A stretch of DNA of 64,000 nt from Streptomyces sp. MNU76 (GTDB taxonomy: Bacteria > Actinomycetota > Actinomycetes > Streptomycetales > Streptomycetaceae), in contig NZ_JAJKLK010000031.1 of the NCBI RefSeq assembly GCF_020982545.1, forward strand, positions 248,001 to 312,000, given 5' to 3'. Positions 16,849 to 25,197 of the stretch are shown piece after piece. The notes beneath the pieces are model-generated. The model was not told the origin of the DNA and did not search any database. It worked only from the letters and a program-made list of their open reading frames with translations. Every line of letters begins with the position of its first letter. The stretch's first letter is position 1. Both the position numbers and the translations under genes were made by a program.

Positions 16849-17539
16849 GCTGCTCGCCCGCCGGCTGCGCGTCAGCGCGCTGCGCGCCGACGTCGCTGAC
16901 ATCGACAGCTGGTGGGAGCAGGTCTCCCCGCAGATCCAGCAGGAGATCCTCACCGGGCAGTCCGCGCTCGCCCGTCTCGCCCGCGGCTACCTCGTCGCTC
17001 ACGCCCGCCTGGAGGGCGTCACGATCGCCGCGGCGGTCGTCGAGCCCAACGCGCAGCAGATCGCCACGAGTCTGCGCGTGTCGGGGCCGGTGGCGTTCAA
17101 GACGCAGATGGCCGCGAGCGGGTCCGAGGTGCAGGCGACACGGGTGATGGCCTCCCAGCTGCAGGGCGCCGCCACCCGGCTGGTCCTCGAAGGCGACCGC
17201 GAGACGACCATGCGGACGTTCACCGACAACGACGCGATCGAGGGCTGGCGCAGGGTGGGCGGCAGCGGCTCGCCGTGTCCGTTCTGCCTGATGCTGATCG
17301 GCAGGGGCGCCGTCTACTCCAAGGAGTCGAGTCGCTTCCAGTCCCACGACCGGTGTTCCTGCAAGCCGGAGCTGCTGTACCGGCGCGAGCCGGAGCCGCC
17401 GGAGGTGCGGCGGCTGTCCGAGGAGTGGTCGCGGGTGACGTCCGGGCACACCGGCAAGGCCGCGATCGAGGCGTGGCGCAAGCACATCGCCGGCCAGCGC
17501 GGCCAGCGCACCGAGGGCGCCGAGCCCGCTGAGGGCTGA
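16784..17539 (+). CDS. Minor head / head morphogenesis protein, 251 aa
   Basis: GTG 16784 lies inside the portal gene in another frame, the usual arrangement. After an N-terminal helical domain (EYQQQVLRVAELLARRLRVS) a late Cys motif appears (GSPCPFCLMLIGRGAVYS, then HDRCSCKPELL), characteristic of actinophage minor capsid proteins related to Mu gpF. It is probably injected or needed for DNA ejection and is built into the prohead. Confidence 0.75.
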   Translation: MPSPQAQALTREYQQQVLRVAELLARRLRVSALRADVADIDSWWEQVSPQIQQEILTGQSALARLARGYLVAHARLEGVTIAAAVVEPNAQQIATSLRVSGPVAFKTQMAASGSEVQATRVMASQLQGAATRLVLEGDRETTMRTFTDNDAIEGWRRVGGSGSPCPFCLMLIGRGAVYSKESSRFQSHDRCSCKPELLYRREPEPPEVRRLSEEWSRVTSGHTGKAAIEAWRKHIAGQRGQRTEGAEPAEG

Positions 17540-17622
17540 GCCCTCCCCACATCGTCTCCGCGCTCCCGCGCGGGGAGTCCGCTGCGATGGCGGACACACC
17601 ACCCACCGAGAGGTTGGCCGCG

Positions 17623-18248
17623 ATGGCTGACGACAACGGCACGATCACGCCGCCCGCGACGGACGGCACCACCCGCCCGCACCGCCCACGCCACCGGCCC
17701 CGCGCCGTGGATCTGGGGACGCGGGCAAGAAGGCCCTGGACGAAGAGCGTGCGGCCCGGCGCGAGGCCGAGAAGGCACGCAAGGACATGGAGACCCGGCT
17801 GAAGGAGCTGGAGCCGCTCGCGGCGAAGGCGAAGCAGCTGGAGGACTCCAAGAAGACCGAGACCGAGAAGCTCGGGGAGAAGCTCACCGCCGCCGAGAAG
17901 CGGGCCGTCGAGGCCGAGCAGAAGGCGCTGCGCCTGGAGGTCGCCTCGGCCAAGGGCCTGACCCAGGCCCAGGCCAAGCGGCTCGTCGGCGCGACCAAGG
18001 AGGAGCTGGAGGCGGACGCCGACGAACTCCTGACGTCTTTCGGCGCCGGCGACACCAGCGGCGGCAAGGGCAGCGGGAGCGGCAAGGGCCGCACCCCCGT
18101 GGAGAAGCTGCGGCCCGGCGCGATGCCGACGCCGCCCGAACTCAGCCTCGCCGAGCAGATCAAGGCCGCGGAGAAGGACGGCAAGTGGGCCGAGGCGCGG
18201 CGCCTGAAGACACAGCAGCTCATCGAGCTGCAGCAGAGCAAGACCTGA
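17623..18248 (+). pseudogene. Capsid scaffolding protein, frameshifted
   Basis: A GAGAGG site precedes ATG 17623, which gives MADDNGTITPPATDGTT; a C missing in the ACCC run near 17672 breaks the frame. The -1 frame continues as PPAPPTPPAP and then the coiled-coil typical of scaffolds: KKALDEERAARREAEKARKD, KELEPLAAKAKQLEDSKKTE, ending at 18248 with AEQIKAAEKDGKWAEARRLK. It sits directly before the major capsid gene. Because a scaffold is essential for head assembly, a missing base in the assembly is more likely than a true null allele, unless the prophage is defective. Confidence 0.7.
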
Positions 18249-18297
18249 TCCATGGCAGGCGGATGTGTGCGTCCTGCCCGACGACTGGAGGTAACCG

Positions 18298-19308
18298 ATG
18301 CCAGGCATCACCGGGCAGGGCGACACGTTCGACCTGCCGAACTACGTCGGCGAGCTGTTCGCCGAGACCCCGACCGACACCCCGTTCCTGTCGTCGATCG
18401 GCGGACTGTCCGGCGGCGAGTCCGTCTCCGCGACGCTGTTTCAGTGGCAGGGCTACGACCTGCGCGCGGCCGCGGACGACCGGCAGCGCCTCGAAGGGGC
18501 GGACGCCCCGACCGCGGAGGCCCGTACGCGGTTCAACGTGACCAACGTCGTCGAGATCCACCAGGAGGCGGTGGAGATCTCCTACACCAAGCTCGCCGCC
18601 GTCGGGCAGTTCAACTCCACCGGCTCCACCCACCCCGGCTCGGTGGGTATCTCCGGGATGAACCCGGTGATGAACGAGGCCGACTGGCAAATCCGCCAGC
18701 ACCTCATCCAGATCGCCCGCGACGTCGAGCAGTCCTTCCTCACGGGCACGTTCCAGAACCCGGCGGACAACCTCACCCCCCGCAAGACCCGCGGCATCCT
18801 CGCGGCCATCACCACCAACGTGATCGCCGCGGCCGGCGCCGAGCTCGACTCCGACAACGGCGGCGCGGAGGAGCCCGGCTATCTCCTGCTGGACCTCCTG
18901 CAGATGGTGTGGGAGTCCGGCGGGATCATGGTCTCCGAGACAGCGACGATCATGTGCAACGCCTACCAGAAGCGCAAGCTGACCAAGGCGTTCATCACCG
19001 ACCGGAACTACCAGGAGATGTCCCGCGAGGTCGGCGGCGTGTCCGTGACGACGATCGAGACGGACTTCGGCCGGCTGAACATCATGCTCAACCGGTACAT
19101 GCCCACCGACGAACTGGCGGTGGTCTCGCTCGACGAGTGCGCGCCGACGTTTCTGTTCACGCCGGGCAAGGGGTTCCTGTTCGTCGAGCCGCTGGCCAAG
19201 GTCGGCGCCGCCGAGCGGTCGCAGATCTACGGCGAGGTCGGCCTGAAGTACGGCAACCAGAAGGCCCACGGGAAGATCACGGGCCTGGCCGACGGCACCG
19301 GTTCCTGA
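18298..19308 (+). CDS. Major capsid protein (SU10-type), 336 aa
   Basis: ATG 18298 follows CTGGAGG. The protein starts MPGITGQGDTFDLPNYVGEL and continues through ATPTDTPFLSSIGGLSGGE-like segments, QEAVEISYTKLAAVGQFNS and the terminal VEPLAKVGAAERSQIYGEVG. This pattern belongs to the SU10 major head family (HK97 fold). It forms the capsid shell. Its stop overlaps the next start by one base, so the insert genes downstream are probably read from the late transcript. Confidence 0.85.
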   Translation: MPGITGQGDTFDLPNYVGELFAETPTDTPFLSSIGGLSGGESVSATLFQWQGYDLRAAADDRQRLEGADAPTAEARTRFNVTNVVEIHQEAVEISYTKLAAVGQFNSTGSTHPGSVGISGMNPVMNEADWQIRQHLIQIARDVEQSFLTGTFQNPADNLTPRKTRGILAAITTNVIAAAGAELDSDNGGAEEPGYLLLDLLQMVWESGGIMVSETATIMCNAYQKRKLTKAFITDRNYQEMSREVGGVSVTTIETDFGRLNIMLNRYMPTDELAVVSLDECAPTFLFTPGKGFLFVEPLAKVGAAERSQIYGEVGLKYGNQKAHGKITGLADGTGS

Positions 19309-19844
19309 TGGGGCGGCGTGCGGCCGTGACGGTGGGCCGGTCGCACACCGTCAAACGCTATGGCAGTCCCGCGGCCGCGGCCGCCGAGGCCTGCTGGTAC
19401 CAGCGTCTGCCGTGGGCGGCGCCTCGTCTCCTCGACGTCGACGGCGCCGCCCTCGTGCTTCAGACCAGGCCCACCGCCCGCGCGCTGCCCTGGTGGCAGC
19501 CCGCCGAAGCGCTCCGCGAACTCCTGCAGGCGGTGCACGCCGAAGGGGTGCATCACCGGGACGTGCACGTCGGGAACATCGTCCAGGCCGAGGACGGGGC
19601 GCCGCTGCTCATCGACTGGGAGACCGCCCTCGCGCGGCCGGCGCCGCTGTCGTACGACCTGCACGGGCCGGATGCCTCCGGCGTCCCGGTGCCGGCCATC
19701 CACGGAGGCATGACCCCGCAGTGGTGGGGCTCGCCTCAGAAGAGCTCGATCCGTATGCGCTGGAGGACAGATGCAGTACCAACCGAGATGGGTGAACGGC
19801 CAGGAGATCGGCACCGGGATCCGCAGGGCCGCCCCGCGGTATGA
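19308..19844 (+). CDS. Kinase-like protein (APH/Kdo-kinase fold), 178 aa
   Basis: ATG 19308 overlaps the major capsid stop by one base. The chain is a short protein-kinase-like fold: possible ATP Lys16, then the catalytic loop HHRDVHVGN (H83 R84 D85 ... N90) and the metal-binding LLIDWETAL (D103). This is the signature of Kdo kinase, aminoglycoside phosphotransferase and related small-molecule kinases. The glycine-rich N-lobe is reduced. The C-terminus overlaps the methyltransferase gene by 74 bases and may be off-frame. Substrate unknown. It begins a four-gene insert between capsid and connector genes. Confidence 0.6.
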   Translation: MGRRAAVTVGRSHTVKRYGSPAAAAAEACWYQRLPWAAPRLLDVDGAALVLQTRPTARALPWWQPAEALRELLQAVHAEGVHHRDVHVGNIVQAEDGAPLLIDWETALARPAPLSYDLHGPDASGVPVPAIHGGMTPQWWGSPQKSSIRMRWRTDAVPTEMGERPGDRHRDPQGRPAV

Positions 19845-20325
19845 GGCCATCGCCCAGGAGCTCGGCGAGGCCCGGGGCTTCACCGTCCTCGATCTCGGCG
19901 CCTACAACGGGTACTTCTCCCTGCGCCTGGCCGAGGACTTCGACGCCACCTGTACGGCGGTCGACGACTACAAGGGGCTGCCCGGTGCGCTCGACGAGGC
20001 CGCCGACGAGCGGGTCACCGGCGTGTTCCACCGGCTGACTCAGGAGGAGTTCTACGCGCTGCCCGCCTTCGACGTGGTCCTGTGCCTGTCGGTGCTGCAC
20101 CACGTCCCCTGGTGGGAGGAACTCCTCGCCGGTCTGCGGGACAAGGCGAGGCTGCTGTTCGTCGAGACCGCCTCCGCAAGCGAGGTGCTCCCGAAGGCGG
20201 TCGCGCACTGCCCCGAGATCCCCGAAGCGGTCGCCGCCCTCGAGGGCGCCCGGGTCATCGCCAAGTCCCACGGCTACAAGTCCAAGAAGATCCGGCCGCT
20301 GTACGCGATCGGGGCCCTGGATTGA
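19771..20325 (+). CDS. SAM-dependent methyltransferase, 184 aa
   Basis: ATG 19771 has a GAGGA site. The class I methyltransferase motif I is plain at 39-49 (VLDLGAYNGYF), followed by an acidic residue near VDDYKG and a FDVVLCLSVLHHVPWW motif IV/post segment at about 109-124. It lies between a kinase-like gene and two glycosyltransferases, suggesting modification of a sugar or of a virion protein. Target not shown. Confidence 0.8.
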   Translation: MQYQPRWVNGQEIGTGIRRAAPRYEAIAQELGEARGFTVLDLGAYNGYFSLRLAEDFDATCTAVDDYKGLPGALDEAADERVTGVFHRLTQEEFYALPAFDVVLCLSVLHHVPWWEELLAGLRDKARLLFVETASASEVLPKAVAHCPEIPEAVAALEGARVIAKSHGYKSKKIRPLYAIGALD

Positions 20326-20981
20326 GGGTCGGCGTGGTCACCACCGTGTGGGGCGCCTACGGGCGGTGGCTGCCCGGCTGGGTCGCCTCCGTCGCCGCGC
20401 AGGCCGTACGGCCCGAGCTGGTGACCGTCGTCGACGCCGGCGCCGACGACCTCGGCGCCGCCCGCGAGGCCCTCGACGCCTCCGGCCTCACCTGGCAGGT
20501 CGTCGCCACCGGGCACGAGGGGATGGGCGCCGTACGCAATACGGCGGTCGCCTCGACACCGACCGAGTGGGTGATGCACCTCGACGCCGACGACGTCCTC
20601 CTCCCGCACGCCCTCACGGACGCCGCCGCCGTCGCCCACCGGGCGGACGTCGTCTCCCTCGGCGCGTGGCGGGACGGCCGCGAGGTGACGTTCCCGCATG
20701 CCAGCGCGCGGACGATCCTGCGCGGGCGGCTGGGGGCGTTCTCTCCGTCGCCCTACCGGCGGACCCTGTGGGAACGCCGCCCCTACATCACGGTCAACGA
20801 CTGGATCGAGTCCGCTCTGTGGGTCGGCTTCGCTCACCTCGGCGCGCGTTTCGTACCGACGCGGCGGGCCGGGTTCGTCTACCGGCAGCATTCCGGCTCG
20901 CACTCCCACACCATCACGGCCGCCGACAAGCAGGCCGCGTACGCGCAGCTGCGCCGACTGTGCAGGAGGTGGGAGCCATGA
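20322..20981 (+). CDS. Family 2 glycosyltransferase, 219 aa
   Basis: The start is a TTG overlapping the previous stop (TTGA), giving a textbook GT-A N-terminus (RVGVVTTVWGAYGRWLPGW). The nucleotide-sugar and metal motif is HLDADDVLLP at 87-96. The gene ends within the next ATG, so the two glycosyltransferases are coupled. It would move a sugar from an NDP-sugar to an unknown acceptor, plausibly a capsid or tail protein of this phage. Confidence 0.8.
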   Translation: MRVGVVTTVWGAYGRWLPGWVASVAAQAVRPELVTVVDAGADDLGAAREALDASGLTWQVVATGHEGMGAVRNTAVASTPTEWVMHLDADDVLLPHALTDAAAVAHRADVVSLGAWRDGREVTFPHASARTILRGRLGAFSPSPYRRTLWERRPYITVNDWIESALWVGFAHLGARFVPTRRAGFVYRQHSGSHSHTITAADKQAAYAQLRRLCRRWEP

Positions 20982-21664
20982 CCCTGACCGTGTCGGTCAT
21001 CGTGCCCTGGCGTCCCGACGGCGCCGAGCGGGAGGCGGCCTGGGCGTGGGCACGTGCCCGCTGGCACGAACGGTTCCCCGGCTGGCAGATTGTCACCGGC
21101 ACCCCGCCCGACGGAGTGTGGTGCAAGGCGGCCGCCGTCGCTGCCGCGCTGCCGGACGCGACGGGGGACGTACTGGTCCTGGCGGACGCGGACGTGTGGT
21201 GCGAGGGCGTCCTGCAGGCCGTCACCGTCATCGCCGAAGGCGCCCCCTGGGCGATCCCTCACCACCGGGTGTACCGGCTCGCCCCGGAGTCCACCCGCAC
21301 GGTCCTCGAGGGCGCCCCCCTGGGAGGCCCCCTCGCGCAGCGGGCGTATCCCGGGTTCGCCGGCGGTGGCATGACCGTGCTGCCGAGGGCTACGTACGAG
21401 CGCATCCCGCTGGATGCCCGGTTCACCGGGTGGGGGCAGGAAGACGAGGCCTGGGCGATCGCCCTGGCCTGCCTCGCGGGTACGCCGTGGCGGGGTACCG
21501 CCCCGATGTGGCACCTGTGGCATCCGCCCCAGCCACGCCTGACGCGCCGCTGGGGATCTGACGAGAGCCTCGCCCTGTGGGAGCTCTACCACCGGGCGCG
21601 GCTCGACCCGCACGCCATGCGGGCCGTGCTCGCCGGCGCCACGAGGGAGGTGAGTCATGGCTGA
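20978..21664 (+). CDS. GT-A glycosyltransferase, 228 aa
   Basis: The ATG overlaps the preceding stop. The chain has a GT-A N-terminus (LTVSVIVPWRPDG), a DxD motif LADADVW at 69-74 and a GalNAc-transferase-like GWGQEDEAWA at 151-160 that holds the second substrate acid. Its last codons overlap the next connector gene. It completes a cassette of kinase-like, methyltransferase and two glycosyltransferases with late-gene position, consistent with virion glycosylation. Confidence 0.75.
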   Translation: MTLTVSVIVPWRPDGAEREAAWAWARARWHERFPGWQIVTGTPPDGVWCKAAAVAAALPDATGDVLVLADADVWCEGVLQAVTVIAEGAPWAIPHHRVYRLAPESTRTVLEGAPLGGPLAQRAYPGFAGGGMTVLPRATYERIPLDARFTGWGQEDEAWAIALACLAGTPWRGTAPMWHLWHPPQPRLTRRWGSDESLALWELYHRARLDPHAMRAVLAGATREVSHG

Positions 21665-22286
21665 CCTCGCCACCGTCGAGGACGTCGAGGCGCGCCTCGG
21701 CCGGGACCTGACCGAGGAGGAGGCGGCCCGCGCGCCCTCGCTCCTCGCCGACGCCTCCGCCCTCGTGCGGGAGTACACCGGCCGGGACTTCGAGGCGGTG
21801 GCCGACGACGTGATCGTGCTCCGCCCGGTCGGTGTGCTGCTGCGCCTGCCGCAGCGGCCGGTGACCGCCGTGAACTCGGTGGCCGCCGTCGCCCCCGACG
21901 GGACAGCCACGGCGGTGATGTCGGGCTGGTCGTTCGACGGCGTCGACAAGATAGACCTGACGTACGCCACGTACAGCGCCGACTTCGCCTCCGACGCGTG
22001 GCGCGACCGGTGCCAGCCCGACACCTACCAGGTCGACTACGACCACGGCGACGCCACGATCCCGGCCATCGTCGTCAAGGTGGTGTGCGACATGGTGCTG
22101 CGCACCCTGCTCTCACCGTCCATGACCCCGGGCATGGTCGCCGAGCGGATCGGCGCCTACAACTACCAGCTGCAGCAGGGCGCCGGAGCCACCGGCGCCC
22201 GCGTCGTCATGGACGACCAAGACGAGAAAGCCCTCAAGCGGTACGGTCCCCGCCGCGCCGGAACCATCCAAGTGGAGGCAGGATGA
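21657..22286 (+). CDS. Head-tail connector (head completion) protein, 209 aa
   Basis: ATG 21657 overlaps the preceding gene by 8 bases. The N-terminal fold matches gp15/gp6-type adaptors: LATVEDVEARLGRDLTEEEA, then LLADASALVREYTGRDFE and a late beta-rich domain. It would dock under the portal. The call comes from fold-level recognition and from location after the head genes. Confidence 0.75.
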   Translation: MADLATVEDVEARLGRDLTEEEAARAPSLLADASALVREYTGRDFEAVADDVIVLRPVGVLLRLPQRPVTAVNSVAAVAPDGTATAVMSGWSFDGVDKIDLTYATYSADFASDAWRDRCQPDTYQVDYDHGDATIPAIVVKVVCDMVLRTLLSPSMTPGMVAERIGAYNYQLQQGAGATGARVVMDDQDEKALKRYGPRRAGTIQVEAG

Positions 22287-22648
22287 GCACGGTCCACATG
22301 GACGTGGCGCTGAAGGTCGGCTCGTCGGCGGAGACCGTCGGCCAGGTCCAGGCCGACACCCTGCCGGAGTTCTACGCGTCTCTCGCCGCGCTGCTGCGTC
22401 GGGTGGCCGACGAGATTGAACGCACGTGGCCCGAGGCGGTGGGGCTGCGCGAATCGGGCAACGGCGACTGCACTGCCGTCATCAACGCTGACGGGTACGG
22501 GACGGTGCGCTGCGTGCTGCAGGCAGGCCACCACGACCCCGAACACGGCCCGGCCCATGCCGGCCCGGGCGAGCGGCCCACGCGGCTGCGCTGGTTCGAC
22601 CATGCTCCGGGAGCGGTCCCGCACCGAGGAGGTGGCAGCGGTGGTTAG
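22283..22648 (+). CDS. Hypothetical late protein, 121 aa
   Basis: The ATG overlaps the preceding stop. The chain is half helical (LPEFYASLAALLRRVADEIE), half glycine- and His-rich with two Cys (CTAVINADG ... CVLQAGHHDPEHGPAHAG). No known connector family is recognised, though it sits in the connector region. It overlaps the next small gene slightly. Confidence 0.6.
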   Translation: MSTVHMDVALKVGSSAETVGQVQADTLPEFYASLAALLRRVADEIERTWPEAVGLRESGNGDCTAVINADGYGTVRCVLQAGHHDPEHGPAHAGPGERPTRLRWFDHAPGAVPHRGGGSGG

Positions 22649-22796
22649 CAGCGCGGCCGACCGCTGGGGCCGCCAGCTGGTGCGTGAGCAGGCCAAGCTC
22701 GCCACCGCGCTACGCAAGGGCGACCAGGCGGCGGCCGCGCGGGCGCAGAAGGCGATCGCGGACCTGACCCGCCGTCTGTCGAGGAGCCGACGGTGA
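22641..22796 (+). CDS. Small basic helical protein, 51 aa
   Basis: GTG 22641 is set by a GAGGAGG site at 22625-22631; an upstream in-frame ATG (22602) lacks such a site. The product is one basic helix (RQLVREQAKLATALRKGDQA) that could bind nucleic acid or act in virion assembly. The next gene's GTG overlaps its stop. Confidence 0.55.
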   Translation: MVSSAADRWGRQLVREQAKLATALRKGDQAAAARAQKAIADLTRRLSRSRR

Positions 22797-23179
22797 GCAG
22801 TCAGCTTCCGGACAGGCTGCTGCCGCACGAGGTCGTGATCGTCGCCCCGGCAACGTCGACGGACTCCTACGGCAACACCGTCTACGACTACGGCGCCGGG
22901 GCTGCCCGGACGACGGTGGCGGCGTGGCTGCAGCAGGACCAGCGCACCCTCGTCACCCAGGTCGGTGCGGACCCGCTGGAGGAGCGGTGGCTGATGGCCA
23001 CCAACCACAGTCCCGTCCCCAGACGGGCCCGCATCGAGTGGGCCGGGCATCCCGAGGGCGCGGTGGTCTTCGAACTTGACGGCCGCCCGGGCCCGGCCTA
23101 CAACCCGCTCGCCATGGCGGCCGCCGCGTCCACGGCGCCGCATCACACCGAACTCACGCTGAAGATCGTCAACGGATAG
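22793..23179 (+). CDS. Head-tail stopper-like protein, 128 aa
   Basis: GTG 22793 overlaps the preceding stop. The beta-rich protein starts PDRLLPHEVVIVAPATSTDS and ends APHHTELTLKIVNG, a shape typical of phage head-tail joining (stopper) proteins of the gp16/FII type. It seals the DNA-filled head. The call combines fold and place in the gene order. Confidence 0.65.
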   Translation: MSSQLPDRLLPHEVVIVAPATSTDSYGNTVYDYGAGAARTTVAAWLQQDQRTLVTQVGADPLEERWLMATNHSPVPRRARIEWAGHPEGAVVFELDGRPGPAYNPLAMAAAASTAPHHTELTLKIVNG

Positions 23180-23189
23180 GGGGCTCGTT

Positions 23190-23486
23190 ATGGCCGGCAC
23201 CATCGAGCGGTTCCGGATCAAGTCGCGCGGGGCCGAGGCCCTGCTGAAGTCGCCGGGGGTGCGGGCGGACCTGGAACGGCGGGCGCGCGCGGTGGCCGAC
23301 CAGGCGGGCCCGCTGTTCGAGCAGGCCCTCGCGCAGTCCGGTACCCCGGAGCCGGTGCGGATGGTCGCCGACTCCTACACCGGCCGGTCGCGTGCGGGCG
23401 CGACCGCGATCGCCGTGCACCCGGGCTCGCTGCGGGTGGAGCGCGAGCACGGCTACTTCCGGGCCGCGATGTCGGCCGCGAGCTGA
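23190..23486 (+). CDS. HK97 gp10-like tail completion protein, 98 aa
   Basis: ATG 23190 follows a short GGGG site. The chain is typical of gp10-like neck proteins: basic N-terminus, LLKSPGVRADLERRARAVAD as a long helix, then SYTGRSRAGATAIAVHPGSL and a short tail. It joins head and tail. Recognition is at the level of the family pattern. Confidence 0.65.
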   Translation: MAGTIERFRIKSRGAEALLKSPGVRADLERRARAVADQAGPLFEQALAQSGTPEPVRMVADSYTGRSRAGATAIAVHPGSLRVEREHGYFRAAMSAAS

Positions 23487-23512
23487 CCGGCACAGACAAG
23501 GGGGCAGGGCCG

Positions 23513-23716
23513 ATGGTGATGCAGCAGGGCAGCAGCCCGCCGGCGCCGCCGTTTCGGGTGCGGTGGCCGAAGTTCTCCGGCATGTCCGGATGGAAGCAGG
23601 TGATCGAGCCGCCCCGGGTGGAGGAGGGCTGTCTGATCCTCAAGCTGGAGCCGCACCGGCTGCTGTGGGTGCCTCTCCACACGATCCTGGGGCCGATCGA
23701 AGTCGAGGCCCTCTGA
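23513..23716 (+). CDS. Hypothetical neck-region protein, 67 aa
   Basis: ATG 23513 follows AAGGGGGC. The short beta-rich product (FSGMSGWKQVIEPPRVEEGC ... LWVPLHTILGPIEVEA) has no known family. Its stop overlaps the next ATG (ATGA-type coupling), and it lies between tail completion and tail terminator genes. Confidence 0.55.
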   Translation: MVMQQGSSPPAPPFRVRWPKFSGMSGWKQVIEPPRVEEGCLILKLEPHRLLWVPLHTILGPIEVEAL

Positions 23717-24112
23717 TGGCCTTCCCCGACGCCAACGCCCTCCTGATCGCCTACCTGACCCCCTCGTCGACCCCGTCCCCGTCGTCTCCCGCCGACCCGA
23801 CCCCGGGCCCGCACAGCTGGTGCAGGTGCGCCGGGTCGGCGGCGCCGCCGTGCTGCCGGTGCGGGACTCCGCCCGCCTGGACGTGAAGTGCTGGGACGCC
23901 GACGACCGGGCCGCGATGGCGCTGGCGCTGCTGGTGCGCGCCCACGTGTGGGCGCTGTCGGGCACCAGCCTGCTGGGCGGGGTGCCCTGCTACCGGGTGC
24001 AGGAGTTCCTCGCCCCGCGCCTGGACGACGACCCCATAACGAACTCCCCGGTGGCGTGGGCGACCTACGCCCTGGACCTGCGGGCGGACGACGTCGTCCA
24101 CCCCGCCCCTGA
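23716..24112 (+). pseudogene. Tail terminator protein, frameshifted
   Basis: ATG 23716 gives MAFPDANALLIAYLT, the normal N-terminus of actinophage tail terminator proteins. One C missing from the C5 run at 23759-23763 would continue as PLVDPVPVVSRRPDPGPAQL and VRRVGGAAVLPVRDSARLDV, then WATYALDLRADDVVHP. As read, that frame runs on to 24329 deep into the next gene; one more missing C near 24103 would bring a TGA at 24110-24112 in register. The end given here is therefore inferred. The protein would stop tail-tube growth. Confidence 0.55.
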
Positions 24113-24184
24113 CCCGCCCTCTCTCGTCTCCCGGTGGTCCGCGCGCCCGGGTGAACCCCCAGACCCTCGCGAAGGAGAACCGCC

Positions 24185-24748
24185 ATGGCACTGGCCGCCG
24201 ATGAAGTACGGGTGGCGATCACCGGGGAGCTGCTGTCGGCTCCCCGGGGAACCGCCGCTCCCACCACCGCCGTCAGCGTGCTGGACCCGCTGTTCCTCGG
24301 GCACGGCTACGTGTCCGAGGACGGCGTGACCGAGAACTGGGACGACTCGGTCGACAACATCATCGCCTGGCAGAACGCCACCACCGTCCGCGCGGCGCGC
24401 ACCGAGTCCACGCTCACGATCGCCTGCACCCTCATCCAGACGAGGGGCAGCAACCTCGAACTCTTCTACCCGGGCTCGCAGGTGGAGGCGAACGGCGGCG
24501 AGTGGAAGATCGACGTCAAGCCCGCCACCAGTGATCCGCGCGCGTTCGTCCTCAACGTCGTCGACGGCGCGGAGATCATCCGCCTCTACGTCGGCAACGG
24601 GGAACTCACCGAGCGCGGCGAGGTCCCCTATCAGTCCGGGGAGGCCGTCATGTATCCGGTGACGATCACCGCCTACCCGGACGACAACGGCAACCTCATG
24701 ACGAAGTTCTCCAACTCCGCGGCGTGGGGCGAGGACATCGGGTCGTGA
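24185..24748 (+). CDS. Major tail (tube) protein, 187 aa
   Basis: ATG 24185 has a GAAGGAG site. The protein is beta-rich (VRVAITGELLSAPRGTAAP ... ARTESTLTIACTLIQTRG ... YVGNGELTERGEVPYQSGEA), as expected of siphovirus tail-tube proteins, and its size and position before a terminator and the chaperones fit. It polymerises into the tail tube. Confidence 0.75.
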   Translation: MALAADEVRVAITGELLSAPRGTAAPTTAVSVLDPLFLGHGYVSEDGVTENWDDSVDNIIAWQNATTVRAARTESTLTIACTLIQTRGSNLELFYPGSQVEANGGEWKIDVKPATSDPRAFVLNVVDGAEIIRLYVGNGELTERGEVPYQSGEAVMYPVTITAYPDDNGNLMTKFSNSAAWGEDIGS

Positions 24749-24757
24749 CCCCTGATC

Positions 24758-24797
24758 GCGTTCCGGGGGCATCTCGCGCGGAGTGCCCCCGGAACGC
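24758..24797 (+). terminator. Hairpin terminator after the tail-tube gene
   Basis: The arms GCGTTCCGGGGGCA (24758-24771) and their exact complement (24784-24797) form a 14-bp stem with a 12-base loop. A hairpin here would lower expression of the chaperone and tape measure genes compared with the abundant tail-tube protein. Confidence 0.75.
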
Positions 24798-24843
24798 CCA
24801 CCCTTCTTCTCCATCCGCGCGCACATCGTGAAGGGATCCGCGC

Positions 24844-25197
24844 ATGGTCTTCGACGCCCGCAAGGTCGCCGCCGAGCAGAACACCGAACCGTTCGTCTTC
24901 ACCGGCCTGGACGGCGAGGAGTACGAACTGCCCAACGTCAACACCCTCACCGGCGAGCAGGCCCGCCGATTCCGCCAGGGCGATGACTCCGTGCTGGAGG
25001 AGATCGCGGATGAGGACACCCTCGACGCCATCGACGACATGCCCGTCGGCGTGCAGGGAGAACTGTCCAAGGCCTGGGTGGAGCACGGCAACCGCGCGGG
25101 AAAAGCGGGATCGAGGTCATCTGCACCCCGCAGCTCCGCGAAGCGCTCGCAGCGGACCTCCTCCTCCGCGGCTCGCCGGTCGAACCGCAGACGCTGA
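24844..25197 (+). CDS. Tail assembly chaperone (gpG-like), unshifted product, 117 aa
   Basis: ATG 24844 opens an acidic helical protein (KVAAEQNTEPFVFTGLDGEE ... DEDTLDAIDDMPVGVQGELS). The unshifted frame reads past the slippery site to a basic Ser/Arg tail and stops at 25197. In phages of this type the short form is made in excess and binds the tape measure. It lies between tail-tube and tape measure genes, the expected place. Confidence 0.7.
   Translation: MVFDARKVAAEQNTEPFVFTGLDGEEYELPNVNTLTGEQARRFRQGDDSVLEEIADEDTLDAIDDMPVGVQGELSKAWVEHGNRAGKAGSRSSAPRSSAKRSQRTSSSAARRSNRRR

Noticed and set aside
19600..19795. Alternative C-terminus of the kinase-like protein (LASEELDPYALED in the -1 frame)
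   Set aside because: The zero frame reads WWGSP..SSIRMRW, which looks like a kinase C-terminus I have seen, and there is no clear run with a missing base; left as undecided rather than called.
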